Assembly: GCA_028280145.1 (NCBI GenBank)
Contig: JANQMM010000039.1
Location: 1-21,361 of the forward strand
Length of the DNA: 21,361 bases
From: Minisyncoccota bacterium
GTDB lineage: Bacteria; Patescibacteriota; Minisyncoccia; Phycocordibacterales; JACZSL01
Direction: 5' to 3'
In this document: one piece after another, positions 6,255 to 12,544 of the stretch
Layout of the letters: the number at the start of each line of letters is the position of its first letter
Numbering within the stretch: position 1 is the first letter of the stretch
Position numbers and translations under genes: made by a program
Notes under the pieces: generated by a model
The model's input: the letters and a program-made list of their open reading frames with translations, nothing else
What the model was told of the DNA's origin: nothing
Database searches by the model: none

Positions 6255-6737
6255 ATGGGAAACTTCAAAACGTATATTGTACTTGATAACATTCGAAGTG
6301 CTGAAAATGTCGGCTCGATCTTTCGTACTGCCGATGCGATCGGTATTTCAAAGATATTTCTTGTCGGACTAACACCAAGACCTCTTGATCGTTTCGGACG
6401 CGAGCAACCAAAAATAAAAAAAGTAGCACTTGGTGCGGAGAAGACAGTTCCGTGGGAATACTGTGAAGAGGTGTCGGCTCTTATCACACATTTAAAGAGC
6501 GAAAAAATCACTGTTGTTGCCGTTGAGCAAAATGAAATGACGATTGATTATAAAGAGTACGTTCCTAAGAGCGATACCGCTTTCATTTTTGGAAGGGAAG
6601 TCGAGGGGATTGATGATACCACTCTCAAGTTATGCGATACGACAATAGAGATCCCGATGCATGGCAAAAAGGAATCACTAAATGTTTCGGTTGCAGCAGG
6701 AGTCGTGTTATATCGTATGCTCGATGGAGAACACTAA
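6255..6737 (+). CDS. SpoU/TrmH-family RNA 2'-O-ribose methyltransferase
   Basis: 160 residues from ATG 6255. The open frame extends upstream, but homology begins here (MGNFKTYIVLDNIRSAENVG) and a -10-like TATCAT lies 7 nt before. All three SPOUT motifs are present: motif 1 NIRSAENVGSIFRTADA (12-28, with N18 and catalytic-type R24), motif 2 FIFGREVEGID (110-120) and motif 3 IPMHGKKESLNVSVAAG (133-149). It lacks the N-terminal L30e-like substrate domain of RlmB/TsnR, and its length is like TrmL. It transfers a methyl group from S-adenosylmethionine to a ribose 2'-OH of tRNA or rRNA. The target nucleotide cannot be read from the sequence. It ends 12 bp from the convergent lamin-tail-like gene. 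Confidence 0.9.
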   Translation: MGNFKTYIVLDNIRSAENVGSIFRTADAIGISKIFLVGLTPRPLDRFGREQPKIKKVALGAEKTVPWEYCEEVSALITHLKSEKITVVAVEQNEMTIDYKEYVPKSDTAFIFGREVEGIDDTTLKLCDTTIEIPMHGKKESLNVSVAAGVVLYRMLDGEH

Positions 6738-6749
6738 GATTCACTCACT

Positions 6750-7757
6750 TTAATACGTGTAATAGTCAACTGTTTTTCCATTCTCATCGAGAAGAAGAAT
6801 GATCTCCCGTTTATCTTTCCAAAGCTCGTTTGAGCGTTTTAGATATACGCGCCAATCTCCGCTGTAGAAGTCAGCATCATCTTTATGCTTTTCAATACAA
6901 CTGTTATAACTAATTTCCTCAAGAATGGCGTCCTGACACGCAAAAGACAGATTGAGGGGAAGTTGTTTTGTCTGGACGGTACATCGCGGGATTCGTTCTA
7001 CGAAATCAAGACATGCGTCATCTGAGAAGATGCTTCTATCTCTTGTATAATACTCGATCTCTTCTTCAGGGGTTGGACACCGAGATGAGATGTTTGGATA
7101 AAAGGTTTGAAATTGATTGAAATAACCGGAACATTTGTTCACTTGAAACGATTCTCCTATCGGTGAGCGGCCTGTTATGATGTATGCTTTTTCATTCGGC
7201 TTTAAATAAAGTGGTGTTTCGGCATTTGGTTCTCCTGAGAAGAAAAGGCCTACCGCATCACCGATTTCCGCACCCCTTCCGGTTACAGAACTCTGCAGGC
7301 GCCAATCAGAAATGTTCACACGACTTTCGTTTTGACGATTTGCATTCAACTGCACATACTCACGGCTAACATCTTTTGATCGCGGGCCTCCCATTGATCT
7401 TGCGATCGTTATCATGCCCTTGTATGGCGATTCTTCACCATATTTTTCGATCTCTTCCAACCTTGCCTCAACAAGCGCGAGCTCCGCTTCCGCTTCAGCG
7501 ATCTGTCTTTCAATTCGTTGCTCTTCTGTTTCATCAGGGCGTACCGATGAGCTCTGTGGAGAAGCATCCAAATACATCTGGCGCAACTCCGCTTTTGTAA
7601 GAGACGGAGAACTCACGGAGTTTTGTTGAGGACTCGGCGCCAAGCTACTTCTTCGTAAATTCTCAGCGGCTTCCGGGCTCGCATTTATGGAAAAGATCGC
7701 AACGCCTAAAGCGGCAAGTATGATGATTAATATAACGGCGTCTCTTCCCGGGTTCAT
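6750..7757 (-). CDS. Membrane-anchored lamin-tail-like protein with coiled coil and six cysteines
   Basis: 335 residues. N-terminal hydrophobic anchor (7-25), a Ser/Pro-rich linker (36-72), a charged coiled coil (75-107, alternating Glu/Ala/Leu/Arg), then a beta-rich domain (about 130-205; SREYVQLNANR, NISDWRLQS, LYLKPNEKAYIITGRSP) resembling the lamin-tail (LTD) fold seen in extracellular proteins. A Cys-containing region follows (C209, C227, C249, C259, C274, C287), ending in LLLDENGKTVDYY, which is also LTD-like. Six cysteines in an exported region suggest disulfides. It is the last gene of the ruvA-murE operon: its ATG is one base after the murE stop, with no SD. I infer a cell-surface or envelope role; the binding partner is unknown. 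Confidence 0.65.
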   Translation of the reverse strand: MNPGRDAVILIIILAALGVAIFSINASPEAAENLRRSSLAPSPQQNSVSSPSLTKAELRQMYLDASPQSSSVRPDETEEQRIERQIAEAEAELALVEARLEEIEKYGEESPYKGMITIARSMGGPRSKDVSREYVQLNANRQNESRVNISDWRLQSSVTGRGAEIGDAVGLFFSGEPNAETPLYLKPNEKAYIITGRSPIGESFQVNKCSGYFNQFQTFYPNISSRCPTPEEEIEYYTRDRSIFSDDACLDFVERIPRCTVQTKQLPLNLSFACQDAILEEISYNSCIEKHKDDADFYSGDWRVYLKRSNELWKDKREIILLLDENGKTVDYYTY

Positions 7758-7758
7758 A

Positions 7759-9015
7759 TTACTGTATTATCTTTTCTAATTCCTCACGCGCAACTTGTGC
7801 GTCACTCCATTCTTCCTTTTTCCCATCTGCACGCATGATATATGGGTCGGTACCTTTTCCGGTGATGAGCACAACGCTTTTTGGATTTGCAAGCGTAAAC
7901 GCTTTGTGTATTGCCTCGCGCCGGTCCATGATGATCTCAGGTTTCTTTTTCATTGCTTCTGCCATATCTTCAACGATCTTTCGCGGATCCTCATCATAAG
8001 GGTCCTCATCGGTAAGTATAACGTGATCGCAGTAACTTTCTGCCACTTTTCCCATTTCAGGACGCTTCCAGACGTCGCGTCCGCCACCGGTGTTTCCAAG
8101 CACGCAGATAAGATGCTTTCTCTCAAATGTTTTGTAGAGTTTTTCCAGTGAATCGGCTGTATGTGCATAGTCCACTACAACATCAAATGTCTGTCCGGCC
8201 TGTATGTGCTCGACTCGTCCCGGTATAACGCCGGTGCGCGCTATGGCTTTTGCAATTGTTTCTTGCGGAATATCAAGTGCGCGAGCAAGCTTGATCGCCG
8301 CAAGCAAATTGTAGACATTGAACTCACCTTGTAGCGGAGATGTGTATCCATAATCTTCATAAGCAAATGAAATAGATGGAAAGGTCTGTTGAATAAATGC
8401 CTGATCGAGTGCATAGATTTCTTTGCGCTCAACGTCTGCTTTAAGAAACAATTTTCCATGTTCGTCGTCAAAGTTTGAGATGGCAATACGGTCTTTCTTC
8501 TTCGATTTGCTCAAAGAATCACGCAGTTTCAACTTTGCAAGCAAATACTTTTCAAATGAGCCATGAGCTTCGATATGTTCCGGAGAAAGATTGGTGAAGA
8601 TCAACACGTTAAGTGCGATATTCTTGTGACGGTATAGTTTTGCGCCTTCGGAAGTCATTTCAAGTACGAGATGTGTACACTTTTTATTCACCGCTTCGCG
8701 CATGAAACGTTGCATGAACAGACGACCGGGCATCGTCATTTTGAACAGATTCCGCCTTGTTTCATCTCCTATTTTAAAACGAATAGTGCTTACAAGTGCG
8801 GTAGTATGTCCGGCTTCCTCCAAAATAGCATTTACGATCTCAGCCACGCTCGACTTTCCTTTTGTGCCAGTAATACCGATGACGTAAAGTTCTTTTGAAG
8901 GGAAGCGGTAGATAATTGCACCTATATACGAAAGCAAGAGGTGATAGAACGGCTGAAAGAATCTGAAGATCGGTCCGGGGATTATTTTTTTGAGTATGCG
9001 AAGTATTGTTTCCAT
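7759..9015 (-). CDS. murE: MurE-like Mur ligase (UDP-MurNAc-tripeptide synthetase type)
   Basis: 418 residues, against about 490 in E. coli. ATP-binding P-loop GITGTKGKSS (47-56), LNVLIFTNLSPEHIEAHGS (135-153), the domain 3 motif VVDYAHTADSLEKLY (280-294), GNTGGGRDVWKRPEMG (307-322) and TGKGTDP (385-391) are all MurE-type. The usual N-terminal UDP-binding domain is missing. In its place residues 12-38 form a hydrophobic, aromatic segment. The DNPR motif that contacts diaminopimelate is replaced by EDPY (337-340), so the amino acid added cannot be predicted. Expected role: a cytoplasmic step in stem-peptide assembly, perhaps at the membrane. Five bases follow the ruvA stop, and one base precedes the next gene. 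The alternative is another Mur-ligase-fold enzyme acting on a related substrate. Confidence 0.85.
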   Translation of the reverse strand: METILRILKKIIPGPIFRFFQPFYHLLLSYIGAIIYRFPSKELYVIGITGTKGKSSVAEIVNAILEEAGHTTALVSTIRFKIGDETRRNLFKMTMPGRLFMQRFMREAVNKKCTHLVLEMTSEGAKLYRHKNIALNVLIFTNLSPEHIEAHGSFEKYLLAKLKLRDSLSKSKKKDRIAISNFDDEHGKLFLKADVERKEIYALDQAFIQQTFPSISFAYEDYGYTSPLQGEFNVYNLLAAIKLARALDIPQETIAKAIARTGVIPGRVEHIQAGQTFDVVVDYAHTADSLEKLYKTFERKHLICVLGNTGGGRDVWKRPEMGKVAESYCDHVILTDEDPYDEDPRKIVEDMAEAMKKKPEIIMDRREAIHKAFTLANPKSVVLITGKGTDPYIMRADGKKEEWSDAQVAREELEKIIQ

Positions 9016-9020
9016 GATTA

Positions 9021-9599
9021 TTATTTCCCGAGAAGTTTCAATGCTTGTTTTATACGCTCATTCGTCTCTCTAACATCTTTTGGAATTTCTTTAAGTGTAT
9101 TGCGTACTTCTGCTTGCGAATAACCGAGTGCTACAAGTGCGTCCATGGTATCAATATCTTCTAAACGTGCTTCTTTGGTGGCTGTATGTGGAAGCGAATC
9201 GATCTTTCCTTGTAGTTCGAGCACGATTTTTTGAGCGCTTTTTGTGCCAATGCCGGATACTTTGGTGAGGTATGAGCTATCGTTTCCCAAGATAGCTTCA
9301 CGCAAAGTTGTGATATCTGCAACGTTTAAGACGCCAAGTGCTGATTTTGGCCCAATACCGGAAACAGAAAGAAGCATCTCAAAAAAATAAAGCTCTTCTT
9401 CTTCATAAAAGCCATAGAGGTCTTGTGCGTTTTCTCGGATGGCAAGATGTGTGAAAAGGGAAACAGCCTCATTGGCACTTGCTTTTGCCATTTCAAGCCC
9501 CACTGTGGTCATAAATACACGATAACCAACGCCATTAACATCAAGCACGATAGATGTATTGTCGCTCCTAAGAAGCGTACCTGTAAGGTTTGCTATCAT
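9021..9599 (-). CDS. ruvA: Holliday junction DNA helicase subunit RuvA
   Basis: 192 residues. Start ATG 9599 (MIANLTGTLL) was chosen because it is the canonical RuvA N-terminus and an extended -10 TGGTATGAT lies 6 nt upstream. The open frame continues to 9662 without homology. OB-fold domain I (1-62), two helix-hairpin-helix motifs (LLSVSGIGPKSALGVL 76-91; LTKVSGIGTKSAQKIV 111-126) and C-terminal domain III (148-192), which contacts RuvB. RuvA tetramers bind four-way junctions and load the RuvB motor during recombination. It is first in an operon with the murE-like and lamin-tail-like genes; ruvB and ruvC are not in the window. Confidence 0.96.
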   Translation of the reverse strand: MIANLTGTLLRSDNTSIVLDVNGVGYRVFMTTVGLEMAKASANEAVSLFTHLAIRENAQDLYGFYEEEELYFFEMLLSVSGIGPKSALGVLNVADITTLREAILGNDSSYLTKVSGIGTKSAQKIVLELQGKIDSLPHTATKEARLEDIDTMDALVALGYSQAEVRNTLKEIPKDVRETNERIKQALKLLGK

Positions 9600-9605
9600 C
9601 CATCT

Positions 9606-9614
9606 ATCATACCA
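9606..9614 (-). promoter_or_regulatory. Extended -10 (TGG-TATGAT) 6 nt before the ruvA ATG
   Basis: Minus strand TGGTATGAT, then AGATGG, then ATG 9599. It drives the ruvA-murE-lamin-tail operon. No SD fits between it and the start codon, so the mRNA is predicted leaderless. Confidence 0.6.
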
Positions 9615-9739
9615 TGTTGCAAAGAGTCGCATTTTGGCACAGTGGCGACATGAACACAGCAAACTAGTTCTCGCCGTTGAGGGTGATCGGTCAATGCTAA
9701 AGAGGTAGTCAAAATGCTTCTCCGCCGGGTCCTACAACC

Positions 9740-9768
9740 TTGCCAACTTTGACATATTCATGTAGTAT
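9740..9768 (+). promoter_or_regulatory. Sigma70-type promoter of rpsT
   Basis: TTGCCA (9740-9745), 17 bp, TAGTAT (9763-9768), then 7 nt to ATG 9776. An overlapping TTGACA (9749-9754) is too close to serve this -10. Transcription should begin at or one base before the start codon. Confidence 0.65.
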
Positions 9769-9775
9769 GGCGTGC

Positions 9776-10039
9776 ATGCCAATTACGAAAGGAGCAAAAA
9801 AGACACTTCGAGGAGATGCGCGAAAGCGCCTCTTTAACATGCGCAGAAGTTCCCAAATGAGATCGGTCATAAAGGATATCAAGAAAGCAGTTGCTAAAGG
9901 AGAAGTAAAGGCCGCAGAAGAGCTTATGCCAGAGGCATATAAAGCAATTGATAAAGCAAAAAAACGGGGAGTGATCAAGAAGGGCACCGCATCACGAAAG
10001 AAGTCCAGACTTGCCGCATTCATTCAGAGAAATAAATAA
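9776..10039 (+). CDS. rpsT: 30S ribosomal protein bS20
   Basis: 87 residues, the normal bS20 length, very basic and helical. ATG 9776 gives MPITKGAKKTLRGDARKRLFN. Further blocks are typical of the family (RRSSQMRSVIKDIKKAV; AYKAIDKAKKRGVIKKGTASRKKSRL near the C-terminus, the 16S-binding part). The frame extends upstream to 9740, but that part contains the promoter and is not conserved. bS20 binds the 5' domain and helix 44 of 16S rRNA early in 30S assembly. It is a single-gene unit with its own promoter and a strong terminator 6 bp after the stop. There is no SD before the start codon. Confidence 0.95.
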   Translation: MPITKGAKKTLRGDARKRLFNMRRSSQMRSVIKDIKKAVAKGEVKAAEELMPEAYKAIDKAKKRGVIKKGTASRKKSRLAAFIQRNK

Positions 10040-10041
10040 TC

Positions 10042-10065
10042 AAAAACGCCCGGAGGGCGTTTTTT
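10042..10065 (+). terminator. rpsT terminator, usable in both directions
   Basis: Stem ACGCCC-GGA-GGGCGT (10046-10060), flanked by A and T runs (10042-10045 and 10061-10065). It works for rpsT and, on the other strand, for the convergent small gene whose stop codon (10066-10064) lies inside the flanking run. Confidence 0.88.
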
Positions 10066-10279
10066 AAACGAGACCTGAATTTCGCAAATTTGAGTTTCCT
10101 ATGTATGTGGAATCAAGGAAGTTTTCGTATATTTCCTCTCCCATAAGGCGAGAAGCCTTGAGGCAAATGTCGAGATATTCTTGTTGTACGGGGTCATTCT
10201 TGATGTATCCATAAGGCGTATCTACTACAGCCATATATGCATACCCCTCTTTTCCATTGTTAAACGTAACTTTGTGCAT
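10064..10279 (-). CDS. Unknown 71-residue protein downstream of tRNA-Arg
   Basis: Starts at ATG 10279 (MHKVTFNNGKEGYAYMAVVD). The longer frame to 10354 runs through the tRNA and is rejected. The preceding AAGGG is a weak SD. It is a small soluble protein with a beta-hairpin-like N-terminus and an acidic helical middle (QQEYLDICLKASRLMGEEIYENFLD). I do not recognise a family. It lies 34 bp behind tRNA-Arg on the same strand and may share its transcript; its stop lies in the shared rpsT terminator. The amino acid pattern looks like a real protein, but length alone does not prove it. Confidence 0.5.
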   Translation of the reverse strand: MHKVTFNNGKEGYAYMAVVDTPYGYIKNDPVQQEYLDICLKASRLMGEEIYENFLDSTYIGNSNLRNSGLV

Positions 10280-10313
10280 GCCATACCCTTCTTCCCGAAG
10301 AAGTACTGAATTG

Positions 10314-10385
10314 TGCTCCCGGCAGGAATCGAACCTGCATCGTCGGCTCCGCAAGCCGATGTTCTATCCATTAAACTACGGGAGC
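10314..10385 (-). tRNA. tRNA-Arg (anticodon GCG)
   Basis: 72 nt with a clean cloverleaf: acceptor GCTCCCG / CGGGAGC, D stem GTTT / GAAC, anticodon stem TCGGC / GCCGA around loop TTGCGGA (anticodon GCG), T arm GCAGG-TTCGATT-CCTGC, discriminator A, no CCA. A20 in the D loop and C35/G36 are arginine identity elements. It would read CGC and, by G-U wobble, CGU. Most bacteria use ACG, deaminated to inosine, for this box. Confidence 0.93.
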
Positions 10386-10390
10386 TTGAA

Positions 10391-10415
10391 GAAAAAAACA
10401 GCATCACGCTGTTTT
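10391..10415 (-). terminator. Terminator of the two-TM protein gene, abutting tRNA-Arg
   Basis: Minus-strand stem AAAACAGC-GTGAT-GCTGTTTT (10415-10395), continuing as TTT (seven T in total). It ends 6 bases before the mature 5' end of tRNA-Arg, leaving no room for a promoter between them. Confidence 0.75.
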
Positions 10416-10438
10416 GTAGAGATCACTGTATCAAGAAA

Positions 10439-10906
10439 TTATATTTTTAGCCACTCCATTATCTGCTCAGCAATTGATTCGGCCTGCTCTTCTTCGTGGA
10501 TATATGCACTTAAATATTCGTGTAAATGATCAAGGTCAAGTTCTTCACTAAGTGGAATAGCGACCTGAAGGGCAAGGCGGTTTTTTAGAGTCATCAACAA
10601 TTTCACTTTCTCTCTTCGCGATTCGTCTATCCAAAATGTATCAATATCTCTATAGAGATATGAAATATTGTCAACGTGAACACCTCGTCTGTCTACTACA
10701 CATTCCAGAAGATCCGGATGTTTGCTTGCGTATACGCCGACAATAAAACCACCAACGACGATAAGAAGTGCGAATAAGACATTCCCGAATACGATCGAAA
10801 TAAGAGCTCCTACAACAACGGCAATGCCAAGGATCCAATACCAGTCGCTTGATTTGTCGTGTGGCTCGAATTCAAGCGCGCGCCACTCAATGGTCTCGTT
10901 ATTCAT
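10439..10906 (-). CDS. Two-TM membrane protein with cytoplasmic beta-rich domain
   Basis: 155 residues from ATG 10906 (MNNETIEWRALEFEPHDKS), chosen because TATACT lies 6 nt upstream. A longer frame to 10978 has no start signal. There are two adjacent hydrophobic helices (about 23-40 and 43-61), then a beta-rich region (CVVDRRGVHVDNISYLYRDIDTFWID; VKLLMTLKNRLALQVAIPL) and an acidic helical end. The layout of a short N-terminus, a two-helix hairpin and a PH-like sheet resembles bacterial PH-like (YdbS/YcxB type) membrane proteins, but no diagnostic motif is present. Function unknown. Single-gene unit with a terminator. Confidence 0.7.
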   Translation of the reverse strand: MNNETIEWRALEFEPHDKSSDWYWILGIAVVVGALISIVFGNVLFALLIVVGGFIVGVYASKHPDLLECVVDRRGVHVDNISYLYRDIDTFWIDESRREKVKLLMTLKNRLALQVAIPLSEELDLDHLHEYLSAYIHEEEQAESIAEQIMEWLKI

Positions 10907-10912
10907 ATCACC

Positions 10913-10918
10913 AGTATA
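10913..10918 (-). promoter_or_regulatory. -10 (TATACT) 6 nt before the ATG of the two-TM protein gene
   Basis: Minus strand TATACT, then GGTGAT, then ATG 10906. There is no upstream TGn here. GGTG could act as a weak SD if a leader existed, but the -10 position predicts none. Confidence 0.5.
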
Positions 10919-11002
10919 GCGTGGAACACTCTTCTTGAGTATGCTCTTCTTCCAATTGAGGTTCTGAGATCTAACCAAGCCTGCTGGGGATGATTTTGAT
11001 AC

Positions 11003-11028
11003 AAAAAACCGCCTGAGGCGGTTTTTTT
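11003..11028 (-). terminator. Terminator of the sigma-module secreted protein gene
   Basis: Stem AACCGCC-TCA-GGCGGTT on the minus strand, with A runs before and T runs after, beginning 5 bp after the stop at 11033. The flanking runs on both sides make it bidirectional. Confidence 0.88.
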
Positions 11029-11032
11029 GATT

Positions 11033-11803
11033 CTAGTTTATGTTTGCAGATGCTTCTCCTTCAATTGTTGCTTCAACCGCCCCAAGTGCTTTTGCATGAA
11101 CTTGCGCATCTATTGTTGCGTGAGCCTGTACTGCGCTATCCACTGTTTGTTTGATCTTTGTTTCTGTTTCTTGCGCTTTGTTTTCTACCGTAAAGAGGAA
11201 TTGATACCAGGGGAACTTCACTCTGACTTCCGACTCTACCGCTCCATTGGCGTTTTCACTCAACTCGACTCTTGCTTCATTTTTCACTGTAAGCGGAATG
11301 AATCCAAAAAGTTTTGCTTTTGAGGCATAAGTTACTTTAAGTTCATTTTGTTTTGCCTCAACTTCCTCTATCGCATCACTTTCTTGTACAACGACTGTGG
11401 CATACGACTCCAATTCAGTTTCATTTGAGACCTGCGCGCTTGTTTGTATTGATGTATCCACATCACTACTTCCCGATGCTTTTATAGAAAAGCTGATTCC
11501 TGAAGCAGTCGTGTTTGTGTTAGCTTCTGTCTCTGAGACGTTTTCTTCTTGCGTGTTTTCATTGTTTGTTGTCTCTGTTTCCAAAGAGGCATTAGCCTCA
11601 ATCGAAGTATTGCTCTCTACATTAGTATTCGCACTTGTCTCAGTTTCAACCTCGATATCATTTACTATTTCAGTTGTAGCTTCAATAGTGTTCTCGATAT
11701 CGGTTTCTACCGTTGCCGCGCCTTCAATGGTTGTGTTCAACTGTGCGTAAGCCGTGTTGGCCACTGAACCAAATAAAATGGCTAAAATAATGATTTTTTT
11801 CAT
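11033..11803 (-). CDS. Secreted Thr/Glu/Asn-rich protein of the sigma-factor module
   Basis: 256 residues. Sec signal peptide with likely cleavage after A20 (VANTAYA then Q). Residues 21-125 are low-complexity Thr/Glu/Asn/Ser/Ala, repeating short TETE/NTN/EAN units and probably extended. Residues 152-212 are a compact region (LKVTYASKAKLFGFIPL, NEARVEL, then VRVKFPWYQFLFTVENK) that looks like a small beta domain. The C-terminus returns to Ala/Thr/Glu repeats. There are no cysteines. It lies 96 bp downstream of the DUF5667-like gene with its own promoter (TTGAAC-17-TATTAA) and a strong terminator. The neighbourhood suggests an envelope protein controlled with, or by, the sigma factor. Function unknown. 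Confidence 0.75.
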   Translation of the reverse strand: MKKIIILAILFGSVANTAYAQLNTTIEGAATVETDIENTIEATTEIVNDIEVETETSANTNVESNTSIEANASLETETTNNENTQEENVSETEANTNTTASGISFSIKASGSSDVDTSIQTSAQVSNETELESYATVVVQESDAIEEVEAKQNELKVTYASKAKLFGFIPLTVKNEARVELSENANGAVESEVRVKFPWYQFLFTVENKAQETETKIKQTVDSAVQAHATIDAQVHAKALGAVEATIEGEASANIN

Positions 11804-11820
11804 GCTTGTTAATTGATCTA

Positions 11821-11849
11821 TTAATATGCGTTTTCTTCGCAGTGTTCAA
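11821..11849 (-). promoter_or_regulatory. Sigma70-type promoter of the secreted Thr/Glu-rich protein gene
   Basis: Minus strand TTGAAC (11849-11844), exactly 17 bp, TATTAA (11826-11821), then 17 nt to ATG 11803. This gives a short leader of about 10 nt, unlike the leaderless pattern elsewhere. Two CAGACCC repeats (11857-11863 and 11875-11881) lie just upstream. Confidence 0.6.
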
Positions 11850-11856
11850 GACGTAG

Positions 11857-11881
11857 CAGACCCCAAAAATATTACAGACCC
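11857..11881. repeat. Two CAGACCC direct repeats upstream of the promoter
   Basis: CAGACCC at 11857-11863 and again at 11875-11881, an 18-bp period with an AT-rich spacer. The spacing puts both on roughly the same helix face just upstream of the -35, as expected for an activator or repressor site. Confidence 0.4.
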
Positions 11882-11899
11882 TCGAACTTGATTGACGGG

Positions 11900-12544
11900 T
11901 TAATTTATACCAGGAACAGACGGAGTTGGCAAAGAGACCGGCTCATCTATTTCAATATCGATCTCTTCCTCTATTTCTTTCTCTGTAACTTGGTCTATTT
12001 CTATCTCGGATTCTTCCACGGGTGGTACAATTTCTTCAAGTGGCTCACTGATGACAGTCGTACTTGCATTGATTTCGATCTCACTATTGTTCGTTATGTC
12101 TTTCTCTTTTGTTGTCTCGGTTGTTGTGGATGTTTCAATATCCTCTTCTTTTCTCACTGTCTCTTCTTTGTTTGTATTTTCTTTTTCAGCAAGTTCTTGT
12201 TTTTCTTCCGCACGTTTTTCTCTAAGGCGGGTCTCATAAGCCGCTTTTGCTTCTGCTGAAAACTTTGTTGTTTTTATAAGTGGCTCCACGATACGTGTTT
12301 TTACAGGGTACAGCATATCCCCAGGCAAGCTTTGTTCTGCCGCAAATGCGGTGCCTCCAAACAAAACAGCAATACCAACTCCAATAAGCGTCACTTTTTT
12401 GAAGAGTGATTCTCTGGCTACATGTATCGGCGGGTTATTTCGAACATGATCAAGGACTTTGCTTTTTATGTATTCTTTGCGATTCTCCGGAATATTTCTG
12501 CTTTTGAATCTTTTTATTTCTTTGTTAAATTGTTCTTTATTCAT
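11900..12544 (-). CDS. DUF5667-like membrane protein, putative anti-sigma factor
   Basis: 214 residues from ATG 12544, which overlaps the sigma-factor stop by 8 nt (ATGAATAA), a translational coupling signal. The frame extends further upstream only inside the sigma gene. Cytoplasmic basic N-terminus (1-50), one TM segment (51-68, VTLIGVGIAVLFGGTAFA), then EQSLPGDMLYPVKTRIVEPL (70-89) followed by a helical segment, the pattern of DUF5667 domains. An acidic Glu/Thr/Ile-rich tail (115-214) ends PTPSVPGIN. The topology of N-terminus in, one helix and an external sensor is that of single-pass anti-sigma factors. The coupling to an ECF sigma gene supports, but does not prove, that it sequesters the sigma factor. 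Confidence 0.78.
   Translation of the reverse strand: MNKEQFNKEIKRFKSRNIPENRKEYIKSKVLDHVRNNPPIHVARESLFKKVTLIGVGIAVLFGGTAFAAEQSLPGDMLYPVKTRIVEPLIKTTKFSAEAKAAYETRLREKRAEEKQELAEKENTNKEETVRKEEDIETSTTTETTKEKDITNNSEIEINASTTVISEPLEEIVPPVEESEIEIDQVTEKEIEEEIDIEIDEPVSLPTPSVPGIN

Noticed and set aside
9600..9662. Longer RuvA start
   Set aside because: The extra residues are not RuvA-like and the -10 element lies inside this stretch.
9709..10023. Minus-strand frame opposite rpsT
   Set aside because: It is antisense to a conserved ribosomal protein with promoter and terminator; no support of its own.
10280..10354. N-terminal extension of the small gene at 10064-10279
   Set aside because: It translates the T arm and anticodon arm of tRNA-Arg; the first plausible ATG after the tRNA is 10279.
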